From the NCBI GenBank assembly GCA_019636655.1, contig JAHBXB010000001.1, positions 248,001 through 312,000 on the forward strand: a stretch of DNA of 64,000 nucleotides. The letters run 5' to 3'. Source of the DNA: Phycisphaeraceae bacterium. GTDB taxonomy: Bacteria; Planctomycetota; Phycisphaerae; Phycisphaerales; UBA1924. The notes under the pieces are model-generated. The model searched no databases and was not told the origin of the DNA. It saw only the letters and a program-made list of their open reading frames with translations. Numbering within the stretch: position 1 is the stretch's first letter; each line of letters opens with the position of its first letter. Made by a program: the position numbers and the translations under genes. Below, piece by piece: positions 8,925 through 18,199 of the stretch.

Positions 8925-10868
8925 CTACTCCTTGGCCTTGCTCTTAGACGGTGTCAGCGGGACCACCAGCGAGGGCTTCGGCCCGGCCGCCTCTTCCCGC
9001 TTGGCCGCCTCGGTTGTCGCCGGATCGAAGATCTGCACCGGTGATTCCTTGACCTCCGCCCCGGTCGTCTCGGGACGGTCTTCTACGGTCGTGACCTTCG
9101 CGGCCTTCAGCACCGTGGCCAGCAACTTGTCCCGTTCGGTCGCAAAGCCCCCCGACATTCCCCCCTGGCGATTGATTTCGTACACCGCACCCACGACCTC
9201 CGAGTACGGCAGGCCCAGCCCCGGAGCCGGTGATTCCGGCGTCGTCCGGTGGCCAAGGAAATCGATCACGTCCACCACGTAGTCCGAAACAGTCTGGTTC
9301 GTGACATTCCCTCCGCGATAGTCCATGTACCGCAGTCGCACGGGCGAGGTCGGCGTCTCCGCGGCCATCATCAGTCGGTCCTGCCATGCCATCACCAGCA
9401 GCGGCTTTTCCAGCTTTGGTCCCATCGGCGTCGGCTTTCCCGGTGAGGTTGCTGTCGCTCCGCTGACGCCACCGCCGAACAGGACGATCCGGGGTTCCCC
9501 CTGCTGTGTCACATACACAAGCCCCTCTTTCGAGGGGACGATGTCCACTACGAACCGGTCGTCCACCGGGATCTGAACAATCCCCGGGTCCCCGCGGTCC
9601 CTGAGCGCCTCGTACGCCGCAACGCGCACATCGAGTTCCGGTTCATCGATCATCGCCCACAGCGCCGAGTTGATCCGCGGGTTGATCGGCAAGCGGGCCA
9701 GCAGGCCGATCGCCTCGATCCGGTCCGTCGGCGGTCCGCTCTCGGCCATCTGGATCAGCGAGGCCGCCGTCCGCGGGTCGCCCAGAGCCGCCCCGGCTCG
9801 CAGGGCCGCCATGCGCGGCGCCGCCTCGGGGTAGTCGTAGAGCGGCGGTAGAAACGCCGTGGCGGCCTTCCCGGTCGCCTGCAGGCACCACGAGAGGTCG
9901 TCCGACAGGAACGGCATGGCCTTCAGGTCCTCGACATACCGCCGGGCAAACTCCTGCGGGAACGTCTGGTCCAGTTGGAGGCAGCGCACCATCTCCACAA
10001 ACTCCCCCGGCCGGTCCGCGTACGCACGGGGCACCCTCAGCGCGACGCTGTCGCCGTTGCGGCCGCGCGCGGTCGGCCCCTCGTCCAGCGGGCCCTCGGG
10101 GAACCGCGAGTTAATCGCCGATGCGATCGCACGGGCCGTCGCGTGCGATGGGTTGTCCAGCACGAGTTCCATCTGCAACGGCTCGGTCAGCGTGCCCCCG
10201 GCAAGCACCCGGCCCACGGTCCGGCTCACCGCATCAGCACCCGGCGTGCCCGGCTCCGCGAACGGGTTGATGAAGATCGGTCCCCGCGCTTCCGCGATCA
10301 CGCGGGTCCGCACCGCGCCAACCGTGCTCGCCGGCCCGATGCGAAGTTCTGTCGTCCACAGTGTCCCCCCTTCAAGGCTCGACACGCTCGATGTTCCCGG
10401 GAGCGTCCGCACCCGCACGTCGAACGTGTAGTCCTTCGGCCACCCCGGCGAGATCGCCGCCTCGACAACCACCACCGCCACGTTCGGATCGCGCAGCACG
10501 TCTCGCGGCGACCTCCCCTGCAATGGTCCGTTGTCGAGCAGCCCGCCCTTGCCCAGGCCCCCCTTCGCCAGTTCCCGCTCCATCGTCGCCTGCACTTGCG
10601 GCGAGAGTTCGCCCCCTCCGGTGCCGTTGAGGCCGACCACAAAGCCAAGCCCCGCCACGAGTTGCGGATCGACGCCGCGGATCGTTGCCAAGGACCCGAT
10701 GGTTCCACGCAGCGGCTCGGGTACCTCGCGGATCACCGTCGCCGCCTGCACCGGCTTCTGCTTCGGCTGGTTGTCGCACGATGCAGCCCCCGCCGCGCCG
10801 ATCAGCGCCGCCAGCGACGCACCCACGTTGACCCAAGCCCGCACGCGGGCCCCAATCGCCTGCATCAT
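8925..10868 (-). CDS. FlgI-like (flagellar P-ring family) lipoprotein with C-terminal repeat region
   Basis: The 647-residue protein begins with a signal peptide ending in a lipobox-like AGAAS-C31, so a lipoprotein is likely. Residues about 55-320 follow the flagellar P-ring protein FlgI: GVDPQLVAGLGFVVGLNGTG matches the FlgI N-terminal signature, followed by VVVEAAISP, LEGGTLWTTEL and a closing domain with ALRVPRAYADRPGEFVEMV. After this comes an alpha-helical stretch with HEAT-like repeats (RMAALRAGAALGDPRTAASLIQMAE and ARLPINPRINSALWAMIDEP), then a C-terminal region of unknown fold ending in a Lys/Ala tail. FlgI is normally about 365 residues and lacks such an extension. No other flagellar gene is in the window, so a flagellar role is not supported by context. 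Confidence 0.72.
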   Translation of the reverse strand: MMQAIGARVRAWVNVGASLAALIGAAGAASCDNQPKQKPVQAATVIREVPEPLRGTIGSLATIRGVDPQLVAGLGFVVGLNGTGGGELSPQVQATMERELAKGGLGKGGLLDNGPLQGRSPRDVLRDPNVAVVVVEAAISPGWPKDYTFDVRVRTLPGTSSVSSLEGGTLWTTELRIGPASTVGAVRTRVIAEARGPIFINPFAEPGTPGADAVSRTVGRVLAGGTLTEPLQMELVLDNPSHATARAIASAINSRFPEGPLDEGPTARGRNGDSVALRVPRAYADRPGEFVEMVRCLQLDQTFPQEFARRYVEDLKAMPFLSDDLSWCLQATGKAATAFLPPLYDYPEAAPRMAALRAGAALGDPRTAASLIQMAESGPPTDRIEAIGLLARLPINPRINSALWAMIDEPELDVRVAAYEALRDRGDPGIVQIPVDDRFVVDIVPSKEGLVYVTQQGEPRIVLFGGGVSGATATSPGKPTPMGPKLEKPLLVMAWQDRLMMAAETPTSPVRLRYMDYRGGNVTNQTVSDYVVDVIDFLGHRTTPESPAPGLGLPYSEVVGAVYEINRQGGMSGGFATERDKLLATVLKAAKVTTVEDRPETTGAEVKESPVQIFDPATTEAAKREEAAGPKPSLVVPLTPSKSKAKE

Positions 10869-11347
10869 CGTCGCGCTCCGTCCCCCGCCGCCCTTGCTCC
10901 CGCCCGCCTGCGCACTTCACCCCAATTCCACTGCATCCACGCTACCCGCCCGGCCCATCCGCATCAACACGCGGGGCCGGATCCGCACCGCATCAGCGCC
11001 ATATCGCAGCAGAATTCGAGCCGTGAGCGGGTGGATTCGTGACCGGCCCTCTGAGGGTCGCCAGAGAAGCGGTTTTTCATGGTCGCTTAGCCGACAGGTT
11101 GTCCGCAGCGGCTCGCGGCGTCTGTGCCCGATCGGGTAACCTGCGGTGCTGCTGAGGCTTGGAAGCAATCCACAGCCTCCCTGGACCCCTCCTACGACTG
11201 TTTGTGCTCGCTGCTGTTGCACCCACAACCGATAGTGGGTATCCTCCACTGTCGACCCGGCTCCCCCGGACGGGTCGGTAGTCGGTGGGAACCGGGGTTG
11301 CACGACACCAATTACTTCGCCGCCACGGCAGCGGTGGAGGGTCCGCC
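10869..11347. other. 479-base intergenic region upstream of dcd with potential RNA structure
   Basis: No convincing gene lies here. It separates the FlgI-like gene (minus) from dcd (plus) and so holds both promoters. In the dcd-proximal half I see two likely hairpins: CCCAC with GTGGG across 11222-11240, and GACCCG with CGGGTC across about 11255-11278, the second enclosed by CCACTG and CGGTGG. They could form a structured dcd leader or a small RNA. No known riboswitch consensus could be matched by eye. Confidence 0.4.
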
Positions 11348-12001
11348 ATGCCCGTCCTCTGCGATTCGCAGATCCGTGAACTCATCAAGATCGAGCCCTT
11401 CGCTGAGAGCCAGAAGCGTCCCGGCAAGGTTTCGTACGGTGTTTCGTCGTACGGCTACGACATTCGTGTCGGTACCCGGTTCAAGATTTTCACCCCGACG
11501 CCCCGCTCTGGAGGCATCACGGTCGTCGATCCCAAGGCCTTCCACGACGACCTGTTTGTCGAGGTCGACTGCGCTCGACCCTTCAATGGAGGGAACAGCA
11601 GGGCCGACCCCGGTGAGAGAGAGGGAGCCGTGGGGGGGCATGCTCATCGTGATGCGGGCGATGCCCGTGATCACGTGATCATCCCCCCCAACTCCTTTGC
11701 CCTCTGCGAGACCGTCGAGACCGTCTCCGTGCCGCGCAACATCCTCGTCATCTGCGTCGGCAAGTCCACGTACGCCCGCTGCGGGCTGATCGTGAACGTC
11801 ACGCCCCTCGAGCCCGAGTGGCGCGGCAAGATCACGCTCGAGATCTCCAACACCACGCCGCTGCCCGCCAAGGTCTACGCCGGCGAGGGGATCGCACAGT
11901 TGATTTTCCTGAAGGCCGACCAGGTGTGCGAGACGTCCTACGCGGACAAGGCTGGGAAGTACCAGGATCAGGTGGGTCTCACGCTGCCGATGGTCGACTG
12001 A
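11348..12001 (+). CDS. dcd: dCTP deaminase
   Basis: The enzyme deaminates dCTP to dUTP, feeding dTTP synthesis. The start [14 protein letters not shown] follows the family and gives 217 residues. Conserved stretches are [30 protein letters not shown], the nucleotide and active-site block [21 protein letters not shown], and [19 protein letters not shown]. Between DLFVEVDC and [10 protein letters not shown] there is an extra run of about 30 residues, rich in Gly, Ala, Arg and Asp (around residues 77-107), not seen in usual dCTP deaminases. It is encoded by a GA- and G-run-rich patch and ends at a 14-base perfect palindrome. The gene heads a block with a DUF4282 gene and nrdJ, which fits shared control of deoxynucleotide supply. 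Confidence 0.92.
   Translation: MPVLCDSQIRELIKIEPFAESQKRPGKVSYGVSSYGYDIRVGTRFKIFTPTPRSGGITVVDPKAFHDDLFVEVDCARPFNGGNSRADPGEREGAVGGHAHRDAGDARDHVIIPPNSFALCETVETVSVPRNILVICVGKSTYARCGLIVNVTPLEPEWRGKITLEISNTTPLPAKVYAGEGIAQLIFLKADQVCETSYADKAGKYQDQVGLTLPMVD
11668..11681. repeat. Perfect 14-base palindrome inside dcd
   Basis: TGATCACGTGATCA is its own reverse complement and lies at the 3' border of the unusual dcd insert. It contains an E-box-like CACGTG core flanked by TGAT and ATCA. It may be a protein-binding site, a scar of an insertion, or chance. Nothing else in the sequence decides between these. Confidence 0.6.
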
Positions 12002-12052
12002 TCGATTCAAGCCGGGCAGTCGCGCCGATTGCCCCGTTGCAGGAGATCACGC

Positions 12053-12388
12053 ATGGACACGCCCTCCAACCGGCCCAGTGGCTTCTCCGCTCTCCTGGAC
12101 TTCTCCTTCACCCACTTCATCACCATCAGTTTCATCAAGGTCATCTACCTGATCGCGATCGTCGCCATCCTCATCGGCTGGCTCGCGATGATCGTGGCGG
12201 GGTTCGCCTCCGGCGGGTTCCTCGGCGGGATCGGCGCCATTATCGTCGGCGCGATCGTCGCGCTGTTCAACCTGATCATGGCCCGCGTGTGGCTGGAGTT
12301 GATCGTCGTCATCTTCCGCATCGGCGACAACACCAGCACGCTCGTGGAGATGTCCAGGGGCCGCCCGCCCGCCGCGCCGATGCCGTAG
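12053..12388 (+). CDS. DUF4282 domain-containing membrane protein
   Basis: A 111-residue protein with the DUF4282 layout: a short cytosolic start, FLFDF-like LLDFSFTHFITISFIKVIY, one membrane segment (LIAIVAILIGWLAMIVAGFA), a glycine-rich turn, a second membrane segment (GAIIVGAIVALFNLIMAR) and the ending VWLELIVVIFRIGDNT. AGGAG lies seven bases before the ATG at 12053, which decides the start over an upstream in-frame ATG. The function of the family is unknown. It sits 51 bases after dcd and 78 before nrdJ, probably in one transcript, but no mechanistic link to nucleotide metabolism is known. Confidence 0.85.
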   Translation: MDTPSNRPSGFSALLDFSFTHFITISFIKVIYLIAIVAILIGWLAMIVAGFASGGFLGGIGAIIVGAIVALFNLIMARVWLELIVVIFRIGDNTSTLVEMSRGRPPAAPMP

Positions 12389-12466
12389 TCGATTTTGCCC
12401 GCACCGTCCTCTCACGCCGACCACCGTCCGACCCACTGCCGCAACTCTCTTGAAGCGACTGCACCG

Positions 12467-15400
12467 ATGAAGATCACACGCAAGTTCACCACCGCCGGTT
12501 CCGATCCCTACGACTCCGTCAAGTGGGTCAACCGCTCCAGCAAGATCACCAACCCCGACGGGTCCACCGTCTTCCAGATGGACGATGCGCAGGTCCCCGA
12601 GACCTGGTCGCAGCTCGCCACCGACATCATGGTGAGCAAGTACTTCCGCAAGGCCGGCGTCCCGCAGGTCGACGACCAGGGCAACGCTGTTCTGGGCGAC
12701 GACGGCAAGACCGTCACCGGCCCCGAGAAGTCCGCCCGCCAGGTCATCCACCGCCTCGCCGGCTGCTGGAAGCACTGGGGCGAGAAGCACGGCTACTTCG
12801 ATACCCCGGCCGACGCCCAGGCGTTCTACGACGAGCTGGCGTACATGATGGTCCACCAGATGGCCGCGCCCAACAGCCCCCAGTGGTTCAACACCGGGCT
12901 GCACTGGGCCTACGGCCTCACCGGCCCCGCCCAGGGCCACTTTGTCCCTGATCCCAAGACCGGCAAGGTCGGCCTCGCCAAAGACGCCTACACCCACCCG
13001 CAGCCCCACGCCTGCTTCATCCAGAGTGTCACCGATGACCTGGTCAACGAGGGCGGCATCATGGATCTCTGGGTCCGCGAGGCCCGCCTCTTCAAGTACG
13101 GCTCGGGCACCGGCACCAACTTCTCCCAGCTCCGCGCCGAGAACGAGTCGCTCTCCGGCGGCGGCAAGTCCAGCGGCCTGATGTCCTGGCTCAAGATCGG
13201 CGACCGCGCCGCGGGCGCCATCAAGTCCGGCGGCACCACCCGGCGGGCCGCCAAGATGGTCTGCCTCGACATGGACCACCCGGACATCGAGCGGTTCATC
13301 AACTGGAAGGTCCGCGAGGAGATCAAGGTCGCCGCGCTGGTCGAGGGGATGAAGCACCTCCCCGAGGACCTCCGCGAGGACGCGGCCAAGCTCGGCCTCA
13401 AGCTCGACTACGACTTCAACGGCGAGGCCTACGCCACCGTCTCGGGCCAGAACTCCAACAACTCCGTCCGCATCCCCGACGAGTTCTTCGAGGCCGTCGA
13501 TGCCGATGCCGACTGGAAGACCCGCTTCCGCACCAGCGGCAAGGAGGCCCGCACGTTCAAGGCCCAGAAACTCTGGGACGAGATCTGCTACGCCGCCTGG
13601 CGGTGCGCCGACCCCGGCGTCCAGTTCGATTCCACCATCAACGCCTGGCACACCTGCCCCAACGGCGGCCGCATCAACGCCAGCAACCCGTGCAGCGAGT
13701 ACATGTTCCTCGACAACACGGCGTGCAACCTCGCGTCCATCAACGTGCTGAAGTTCTACGACTCCAAACAGCGCACCTTCGACGTCGCCGCTTACGAGCA
13801 CGCGATCGATCTCTGGACGATCGTCCTCGAGATCAGCGTTCTCATGGCCTCCTACCCGTCTTCCGAGGTCGCCCGCCTTTCCTACCGCTACCGCACGCTC
13901 GGCCTGGGCTACGCCAACCTCGGCGCCATGCTCATGCAGGCCGGCATCGCCTACGACTCCGAGGAGGCCCGCGCCGTCTGCGCCTGCATGAGCGCGATCC
14001 TCACCGGGCGCTCCTACCGGCAGTCCGCCGAGATGGCCCGTCAGCTCGGTCCCTTCGCCGGCTTCCAGGAGGACCGCGAGCAGATGCTCCGCGTCATCCG
14101 CAACCACCGCCGCGCCGCCCACGGCAGCGCCCGCGACAGCGGCCAGTACGAGCGACTCACGATCACCCCCGTCGCCATCGACCACGAGGTCGTCCGCTCG
14201 GGCCGCATCAGCATCGCCAACAGCGCCGAACTGCTCAAGCGGGCCACCACCGCCTGGGACGAGGCCCAGGCCCTCGGCGAGCGCCACGGCTTCCGCAACG
14301 CCCAGGTCACCGTCATCGCCCCCACCGGCACCATCGGTCTGCTGATGGACTGCGACACCACCGGCATCGAGCCGGACTTCGCCCTCGTCAAGTTCAAGAA
14401 GCTCGCCGGCGGCGGCTACTTCAAGATCGCCAACGCCTCCGTCAAGCCCGCCCTCGAAGCCCTGGGGTACACCCCCCTCCAGATCCGCGACATCCTCATC
14501 TCGCTCTTGGGCACCCTCAGCGTCGATGTCCCCCTCCCTGAGACCGACGGCTCGGTCGCCAAGACCGGCGCCAAGGTCACCTTCGGCGACTTCCTCCGGG
14601 AGAAGGGCCTCATCGATGAGGACCTTGAGAAGATCTCCGACGCCCTCCCCTCGGTCTTCGATGTCACCTTCGCGTTCAACGCCTGGACCCTCGGCGATGA
14701 TGCCATGGCCCGCCTGGGCATCGACCCCGCCGCGGCGAAGGCCAATCCCAAGTTCAACCTCCTGCGAGCCCTGGGTCTCACCCGCAAGCAGATCGCCACG
14801 CTCAACGACGTCATCTGCGGCACCCAGACCGTCGAGGGCGCCCCGCACCTGCGTCACGAGCACCTCCCCGTCTTCGATTGCGCCAACACCTGCGGCCGAT
14901 ACGGCGTCCGCTACATCCATCCCCACGGCCACATCCGCATGATGGCGGCCGCCCAGCCCTTCATCTCGGGCGCCATCTCCAAGACCATCAACCTCCCCAA
15001 CGATGCGGACGTCGACGATATCGCAGCGGCCTACCGCCTCTCCTGGGAACTGGGCCTCAAGGCCAACGCCCTGTACCGCGACGGCTGCAAACTCAGCCAG
15101 CCCCTCTCCTCCAAGTCCGATGCGGACACCGAGGACTCCGACGACGCCCCTGCTGCGGGTGACATCGAAAAAAAGCCTGCGGCTACCGCCCGTCCGACCA
15201 CGGCACCGGCTGCGGGTGCTCCTGGCTCGACTGAGCCCCCTCTGGCCCCCTCAGTCCCGGCCCTTGCCCACGCATCCGCCCCCGTGCACACCTCGATCCC
15301 CACGACGGAGGTCAAGGTGGTCAATCGGCCGATGCGCCGCCGGCTCCCCGACACCCGTGCCTCGATCACCCACAAGTTCAACATCGCCAGCCACGAGGGG

Positions 15401-16162
15401 TACCTCACCGTCGGCCTCTACGAGGACGGCATGCCCGGCGAACTGTTCATCACCATGGCCAAGGAAGGCTCGACCATCGGCGGCCTGATGGACTCGCTCG
15501 GGACCGCCGTCTCTGTGGCTCTGCAGTACGGAGTGCCGATCCAGAGTCTGGTGAACAAGTTCACGCACCAGCGGTTCGAGCCCGCGGGGATGACGGCGAA
15601 CAGGGACATCCCCTTCGCCAAGAGCCTCGTTGACTACATCTTCCGCTGGATGGGCATGGAGTTCATTCCCGGCTACCGGGAGGCCAACGCCCCGAAGCGT
15701 CCATCCCCCACGCTCCCGTCGGAACCCGCGGAGGACCAGGCCGGTCCTCACGCGCCCGCCGACCATTCGATCACGGCCTCGACCGTCGTTGCCCCTGTTG
15801 AGGGCGCCAATGTCATGGAGGACAGCGAAACGTGGAACACCCGACTCCCATCCGAGGGCCCCGCCGACCGGGTCGCTCCCCATCCGCACGCCCACTCACC
15901 TTCGGAAGGCGGCCGCTCGACCGCCCCGACCTCGCGAAGCGCCCCGGCGATGACGCACGCGGTCCACGCCGAGATCGATCTCGGTCCGGACGACTCCCTG
16001 CACGTCTCGGCGACCAGCGTGTCGGGCGTCAACGCCCTGTCGATGGCCATGTCGAACAACATGGGCGACGCCCCCGCGTGTGACGGCTGCGGCGCCATCA
16101 CCGTCCGCAACGGCACCTGCTACAAGTGCCTCAACTGCGGCAACTCGATGGGCTGCTCCTGA
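12467..16162 (+). CDS. nrdJ: Vitamin B12-dependent ribonucleotide reductase
   Basis: This class II reductase converts ribonucleotides to deoxyribonucleotides using adenosylcobalamin, so it needs no oxygen-dependent second subunit. The start MKITRKFTTAGSDPYDSVKW gives 1231 residues. Visible features: the N-terminal MVHQMAAPNSPQWFNTG, GTTRRAAKMVCLDMDHPD, the active-site loop NPCSEYMFLDNTACNLASIN with Asn, Cys and Glu, and a later APTGTIGLLMDCDTTGIEPD. After the barrel comes a Pro/Ala/Thr-rich linker, a TSCPD-type domain (GYLTVGLYEDGMPGELFITM), a second linker and a C-terminal cysteine-rich ribbon (CDGCGAI, then CYKCLNCG and a final CS). No cobalamin riboswitch is recognisable upstream; the gene follows dcd and the DUF4282 gene closely. 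Confidence 0.96.
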   Translation: MKITRKFTTAGSDPYDSVKWVNRSSKITNPDGSTVFQMDDAQVPETWSQLATDIMVSKYFRKAGVPQVDDQGNAVLGDDGKTVTGPEKSARQVIHRLAGCWKHWGEKHGYFDTPADAQAFYDELAYMMVHQMAAPNSPQWFNTGLHWAYGLTGPAQGHFVPDPKTGKVGLAKDAYTHPQPHACFIQSVTDDLVNEGGIMDLWVREARLFKYGSGTGTNFSQLRAENESLSGGGKSSGLMSWLKIGDRAAGAIKSGGTTRRAAKMVCLDMDHPDIERFINWKVREEIKVAALVEGMKHLPEDLREDAAKLGLKLDYDFNGEAYATVSGQNSNNSVRIPDEFFEAVDADADWKTRFRTSGKEARTFKAQKLWDEICYAAWRCADPGVQFDSTINAWHTCPNGGRINASNPCSEYMFLDNTACNLASINVLKFYDSKQRTFDVAAYEHAIDLWTIVLEISVLMASYPSSEVARLSYRYRTLGLGYANLGAMLMQAGIAYDSEEARAVCACMSAILTGRSYRQSAEMARQLGPFAGFQEDREQMLRVIRNHRRAAHGSARDSGQYERLTITPVAIDHEVVRSGRISIANSAELLKRATTAWDEAQALGERHGFRNAQVTVIAPTGTIGLLMDCDTTGIEPDFALVKFKKLAGGGYFKIANASVKPALEALGYTPLQIRDILISLLGTLSVDVPLPETDGSVAKTGAKVTFGDFLREKGLIDEDLEKISDALPSVFDVTFAFNAWTLGDDAMARLGIDPAAAKANPKFNLLRALGLTRKQIATLNDVICGTQTVEGAPHLRHEHLPVFDCANTCGRYGVRYIHPHGHIRMMAAAQPFISGAISKTINLPNDADVDDIAAAYRLSWELGLKANALYRDGCKLSQPLSSKSDADTEDSDDAPAAGDIEKKPAATARPTTAPAAGAPGSTEPPLAPSVPALAHASAPVHTSIPTTEVKVVNRPMRRRLPDTRASITHKFNIASHEGYLTVGLYEDGMPGELFITMAKEGSTIGGLMDSLGTAVSVALQYGVPIQSLVNKFTHQRFEPAGMTANRDIPFAKSLVDYIFRWMGMEFIPGYREANAPKRPSPTLPSEPAEDQAGPHAPADHSITASTVVAPVEGANVMEDSETWNTRLPSEGPADRVAPHPHAHSPSEGGRSTAPTSRSAPAMTHAVHAEIDLGPDDSLHVSATSVSGVNALSMAMSNNMGDAPACDGCGAITVRNGTCYKCLNCGNSMGCS

Positions 16163-16612
16163 TTCCTCCAAAGGCCCGAGCCGAGCCCGCCCTGACGCGG
16201 GCCCGGCCGCGGGAGTCGTCGACCCGAACGTCGATCAGCTAGCTCGAACTGCACCCGTTACAAGGAGACACAGCACAAGCGGTCGTGAGGGCCGGCGGCA
16301 AAGCACGGCGCGTGGATGGATTCCCGCCCCCGGGTGCGACGATGGATCGTCGCTCCGGTTACAGGCACGCAGACCGGGAGCCTCCAGGGCCACGGAAGAG
16401 TCTGCACAAGCCGAAGCCCCCGGCCCCCGACCGCCCTTTCTTTTCCCCGCCGCCCACCAGCAGGCGGGCCTCAACCTGTTCCTCCCTCCCTTCGCCCCCG
16501 GGTGCCCTCCCACCGTGCCCGGGGGTCTTTCTTTGGATTTGCATCGCACATCCGCGCGTTGCCGCGGGGGGGGGCGCCCGCGCCGGTCGCGCGTCGGCAC
16601 GACTTCCGTAGC
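16163..16612. other. 450-base gap between convergent nrdJ and subtilase genes
   Basis: I see no convincing gene here. Short frames are open on both strands but are Pro/Arg-rich with no good ribosome site. The region holds a GC hairpin at 16185-16202 (GCCCGC/GCGGGC), a stronger hairpin with a T-rich tail at 16495-16534, and a run of nine G's near 16567. It probably serves as the 3' ends of both flanking genes. Confidence 0.5.
16495..16534 (+). terminator. Likely rho-independent terminator downstream of nrdJ
   Basis: CCCCCGGG (16495-16502) pairs perfectly with CCCGGGGG (16518-16525) around a 15-base loop and is followed by TCTTTCTTT. The stem is strong and the tail is T-rich though interrupted. 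It lies about 330 bases after the nrdJ stop, so the transcript would carry a long 3' leader. Confidence 0.6.
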
Positions 16613-18199
16613 TCAGCACCCGTTGTTCAGCGAATCAAACCACATCGCGATCAGCCGCGAGATGTCCGTCACATCCACCACCCCGCTGTGGTCCACATCA
16701 GTCCGCAGCCCGCCCGTTGCAATGTCGTTCAGCCAGTCCGTCGTGAACACCGCGATGTCCGATGCGTCCACCCGGCCGTCGTTGGTCCAGTCCGCCGGGC
16801 ACCGCGAGAGGTTGAGCGCGGCCCGGACCGCCCGCATCGCGTTGATCCGCCCGAACCCGAACGATGGATCCCACCCCGGGGTGCCCCGGTCGTCCGCTGT
16901 CGTCTCGATGATCTGCCGGATCCTCGCCCCGGACAGCGTCGGGTTCGCCGACTTGACCAGCGCCGCCAATCCCGCCACGTGCGGCACGGCGAAGCTCGTC
17001 CCCGAGGCGTAGCCGAACGTGTTGTACCCGCCGGCGACGCACTCAGGCGAAGCCGTCGAGTCCCAGGTTGACCAGATCCGGAACCCAGGCGCGGAAACGT
17101 CTACCTGCGACCCGGTCGTGGAGAACGTTGCCAGTTGGTCCGTGTTGTCCGTCGCGCCGACGCAGATCACCGACGGCCATCTCGCCGGGTACTGGACGGA
17201 CGTCCCCGCCAGGTTGCCCGACGAAGCACACAGGACGACCCCGCGGTTGTACGCGTATTTCACGGCTTGCGAGAAGAAGGTAGTGCCCGTCGGCGTGCTG
17301 AAACTCATCGACGCGACGTGCACCCCCTGGTCCGCCGCCCAGATCAGCCCGGATGCCGCCCAGCTCTCATCCAGAAACGCGGCATTTCCGACCACCACCG
17401 GCATGAGCCGGCAGCCGAACGCCACCCCGAGGAAACTGTTGGTCTTCACCCTCGCCCCGGCCGCGATCCCCGCGCACACCGTTCCGTGAGGAAAACCCGT
17501 CGCGGTGTCGTCCGTCAAGTCCGGCTGTGATCCCGGCACAAAGTTCCGCCCCGGCACCAGCGACGGCGCCAGATTCGGGTGGCTCTGGCTGATACCCGTA
17601 TCAAGGATCGCGACCGTCACGCCCGGCGACCCGGTCGCGAGCGCCCACGCGTCGACCACCTGGATATCGGCCCCGGTAACGCCCGGCGCCGAACAGATGA
17701 CCTGCCCGATGTTCAGCATGCTCCACTGCTGGTTCGCGGGCAGCACGGCATCCCAGGACCCGATCCCATCTACCTCAGCAGTCTCAATGAACTCGGTATG
17801 GCCGGACAACTCCGCCGCCAAAGCGATCGTGTTCGTGCCGACCGGGACATGCAGCGTGTAGTACCGATCGAGTCCGAGTCCCTTTGCCAGAGCCTTGTCC
17901 GCCGGTGGGGGGCTCATGCTCAGATCGACACGTGACACCGCAAACTTCGTCAGCGTCGCCGCGACCGGTTCCGGCATCGCCCGGCCGGATGCCTCGGCGG
18001 ACAACGTGGTCGATCCAAGCGGGAGTACAATCCCCGGTTTGACCTGCACAATGACGTGATCGCTGGCATACCCGCCCGCCCGATCCGGCCCGGTCAAGGG
18101 CAACGTCGGCCCCGTGGCGCCAGCCGCGGCGGACAGCGGCGCACAGACTGACAGCGCGACAAAGAACCTGCCCATGGGTCGTGGGCGCAGAACGTTCAT
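16613..18199 (-). CDS. Secreted subtilisin-like (S8) protease with dockerin-like C-terminus
   Basis: The 528-residue protein starts MNVLRPRPMG with a signal peptide (FFVALSVCAPLSAAAGA). The S8 catalytic triad is clear: Asp200 in VAILDTGISQSHPNL, His238 in GFPHGTVCAGIAAG and Ser402 in YASGTSFAVPHVAGLAAL, with the oxyanion Asn329 in CASSGN. A pro-region occupies residues 30-150. The last 60 residues form a dockerin-like tail: CPADWTNDGRVDASDIAVF, then DVDHSGVVDVTDISRLI and a final Cys. Such tails are frequent on secreted proteins of Phycisphaerae. Purine-rich GAGAGAGAGG stands seven bases before the ATG and likely acts as the ribosome site. It diverges from the sorted-protein pair. Confidence 0.93.
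   Translation of the reverse strand: MNVLRPRPMGRFFVALSVCAPLSAAAGATGPTLPLTGPDRAGGYASDHVIVQVKPGIVLPLGSTTLSAEASGRAMPEPVAATLTKFAVSRVDLSMSPPPADKALAKGLGLDRYYTLHVPVGTNTIALAAELSGHTEFIETAEVDGIGSWDAVLPANQQWSMLNIGQVICSAPGVTGADIQVVDAWALATGSPGVTVAILDTGISQSHPNLAPSLVPGRNFVPGSQPDLTDDTATGFPHGTVCAGIAAGARVKTNSFLGVAFGCRLMPVVVGNAAFLDESWAASGLIWAADQGVHVASMSFSTPTGTTFFSQAVKYAYNRGVVLCASSGNLAGTSVQYPARWPSVICVGATDNTDQLATFSTTGSQVDVSAPGFRIWSTWDSTASPECVAGGYNTFGYASGTSFAVPHVAGLAALVKSANPTLSGARIRQIIETTADDRGTPGWDPSFGFGRINAMRAVRAALNLSRCPADWTNDGRVDASDIAVFTTDWLNDIATGGLRTDVDHSGVVDVTDISRLIAMWFDSLNNGC

Noticed and set aside
11240-11320. CCACTG near GGGAACCGG as a cobalamin riboswitch before dcd-nrdJ
   Set aside because: The boxes are in the wrong order and the B12-box context is missing.
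12047-14932. A 961-codon minus-strand frame antisense to nrdJ
   Set aside because: It is rich in Gly, Val, Asp and Ala without any motif, and nrdJ on the plus strand is fully conserved.
16285-16611. Plus-strand frame after AAGGAG downstream of nrdJ
   Set aside because: The spacing to the GTG is too long, the product is Pro/Arg-rich, and it reads through the terminator hairpin.
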